6,388 nucleotides of DNA, taken from positions 1-6,388 of the forward strand of contig CANRHT010000108.1 of assembly GCA_947630465.1 (NCBI GenBank), in the 5' to 3' direction. How positions within the stretch are numbered: position 1 is the first letter of the stretch; each line of letters starts with the position of its first letter. The notes under the pieces were generated by a model that was given only the letters and a program-made list of their open reading frames with translations, did no database searches and had not been told where the DNA came from. This DNA is from an uncultured Pseudomonadaceae bacterium. Its GTDB lineage: Bacteria > Pseudomonadota > Gammaproteobacteria > Pseudomonadales > Pseudomonadaceae. Made by a program: the position numbers and the translations under genes. This document shows, piece after piece, positions 5,640 through 6,388 of this stretch.

Positions 5640-6350
5640 ACAACAAAGTTAACCAAGACAGCATCAACAAAGCCCTATGGGCTGTTTGTGACACCTTCCG
5701 CGGCACCATCAGCGCCGACACCTATAAAGACTATATTTTGACCATGCTGTTTCTGAAGTACATTTCAGATGTGTGGCAAGACCACTACGAAGGCTACCAA
5801 GCCGAGTATGGCGACTGATCGATGAGATGATGAAAAACGAGCGCTTTGTCCTGCCCAAAGCAGCCAGTTTCTACGCTTTGTATGAGCGTCGTCACGAGCC
5901 AGGTAACGGTGAGCGCATCGACCAAGCCTTGCATGCCATTGAAGAGGCCAACGGCACTAAGCTCAAAGATGCTGGTAAAAGCGTGTTCCAAGACATCAGC
6001 TTTAATACCGATCGATTAGGGGAAGAAAAGCAAAAGAACGACATCCTTCGCCATGTATTGGAGGATTTTGCTAAGCCAGTGTTAAACCTAAAACCCAGCC
6101 GTGTCGGTTCATTAGACGTCATTGGCAACGCCTACGAATATTTGATTAAAAATTTTGCGGCCAGCGGTGGCCAGAAAGCCGGTGAATTTTATACCCCGTC
6201 GGAAGTGTCCGAACTTATGGCGACCCTGCCTGTGGTTCTGCCTCGTTGTTAATGAAGTGTGCGCGTAAAGTGGTTGAAAACCACGACAGCAAAAACTACG
6301 CCCTGTATGGTCAAGAAGCCATTGGCGGCTCTTCGCATTTAAGGGTGTAG
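5636..6350 (+). pseudogene. hsdM: Type I restriction-modification methyltransferase subunit, multiply broken
   Basis: HsdM normally methylates adenine in the type I complex with HsdS. The start is supported by GGAG eight bases before the ATG. Frame one (5636-5815) carries the HsdM N-terminal domain (KALWAVCDTFRG, YILTMLFLKYISDVWQ) to AEYGD, then TGA. Frame two (from about 5818) resumes with LIDEMMKNERF and runs through GNAYEYLIKNFAASGGQKAG and EFYTPSEVSELMA. Frame three (from 6222) resumes with DPACGSASLLMKC and ends EAIGGSS. Against the family pattern, about 10 bases are missing near 5816 and about 37 near 6221. Both lengths fit the observed frame changes. SAM motif I reads GSA instead of GSG. 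From about 6336 similarity ceases, so the NPPF catalytic motif is absent from the window. Not a functional enzyme as read. Confidence 0.88.
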
Positions 6351-6388
6351 CTGATTTCTAAATCCTCCTGACTTCAGCAAGCACCTGG
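6336..6388. other. Unassigned sequence after hsdM similarity ends
   Basis: Following EAIGGSS, HsdM would continue with a W-x-LAKMN-type segment, but all frames here soon hit stops and none resembles it. It may be the edge of another deletion or of an inserted element. Too little is visible to tell. Confidence 0.3.

Noticed and set aside
5794..6128. Minus-strand open frames across hsdM
   Set aside because: They are shadows of HsdM coding sequence, whose plus-strand translation matches the family closely.

Overview
The window looks like gammaproteobacterial DNA, probably from a Pseudomonas-like or related marine or denitrifying lineage. This rests on a GabD-type dehydrogenase close to the enterobacterial and pseudomonad enzyme, a textbook azurin with its periplasmic signal peptide, and a tRNA-Arg(CCG) with a GC-rich stringent-type promoter. 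The genus is a guess. No phylogeny or database search was possible.

Positions 1-3151 read as ordinary chromosome. The N-terminal two thirds of gabD (minus strand) run off the left edge inside the catalytic cysteine codon. Divergent from it is a SanA/YdcF/ElyC-type (DUF218) envelope protein (plus). Converging on that are a small VanZ-like membrane protein and azurin (both minus). Next comes a stable-RNA promoter and the 5' half of a tRNA-Arg(CCG).

At about 3151/3152 the character changes. The tRNA stops in the 3' strand of its anticodon stem. Facing it, a minus-strand AlbA_2 (Schlafen-type) gene loses its C-terminal part at the same base. Beyond this lie two intact accessory genes, an AT-rich VOC (glyoxalase-fold) protein and a zinc-free quinone-reductase-like MDR oxidoreductase. 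After them come an unrecognised gene tail and a type I restriction-modification hsdM, both broken. The hsdM lesions are two out-of-frame deletions, a substituted SAM-motif glycine, and loss of similarity near 6335.

The best reading is a decayed accessory or defence island abutting a tRNA gene. VOC and the oxidoreductase may be surviving small-molecule detoxification cargo, but that is inference. I see no intact novel system. The most interesting object is the tRNA/AlbA_2 breakpoint, which could be an integration junction, a deletion endpoint or an assembly join. No integrase, transposase, CRISPR array or convincing rho-independent terminator is visible.
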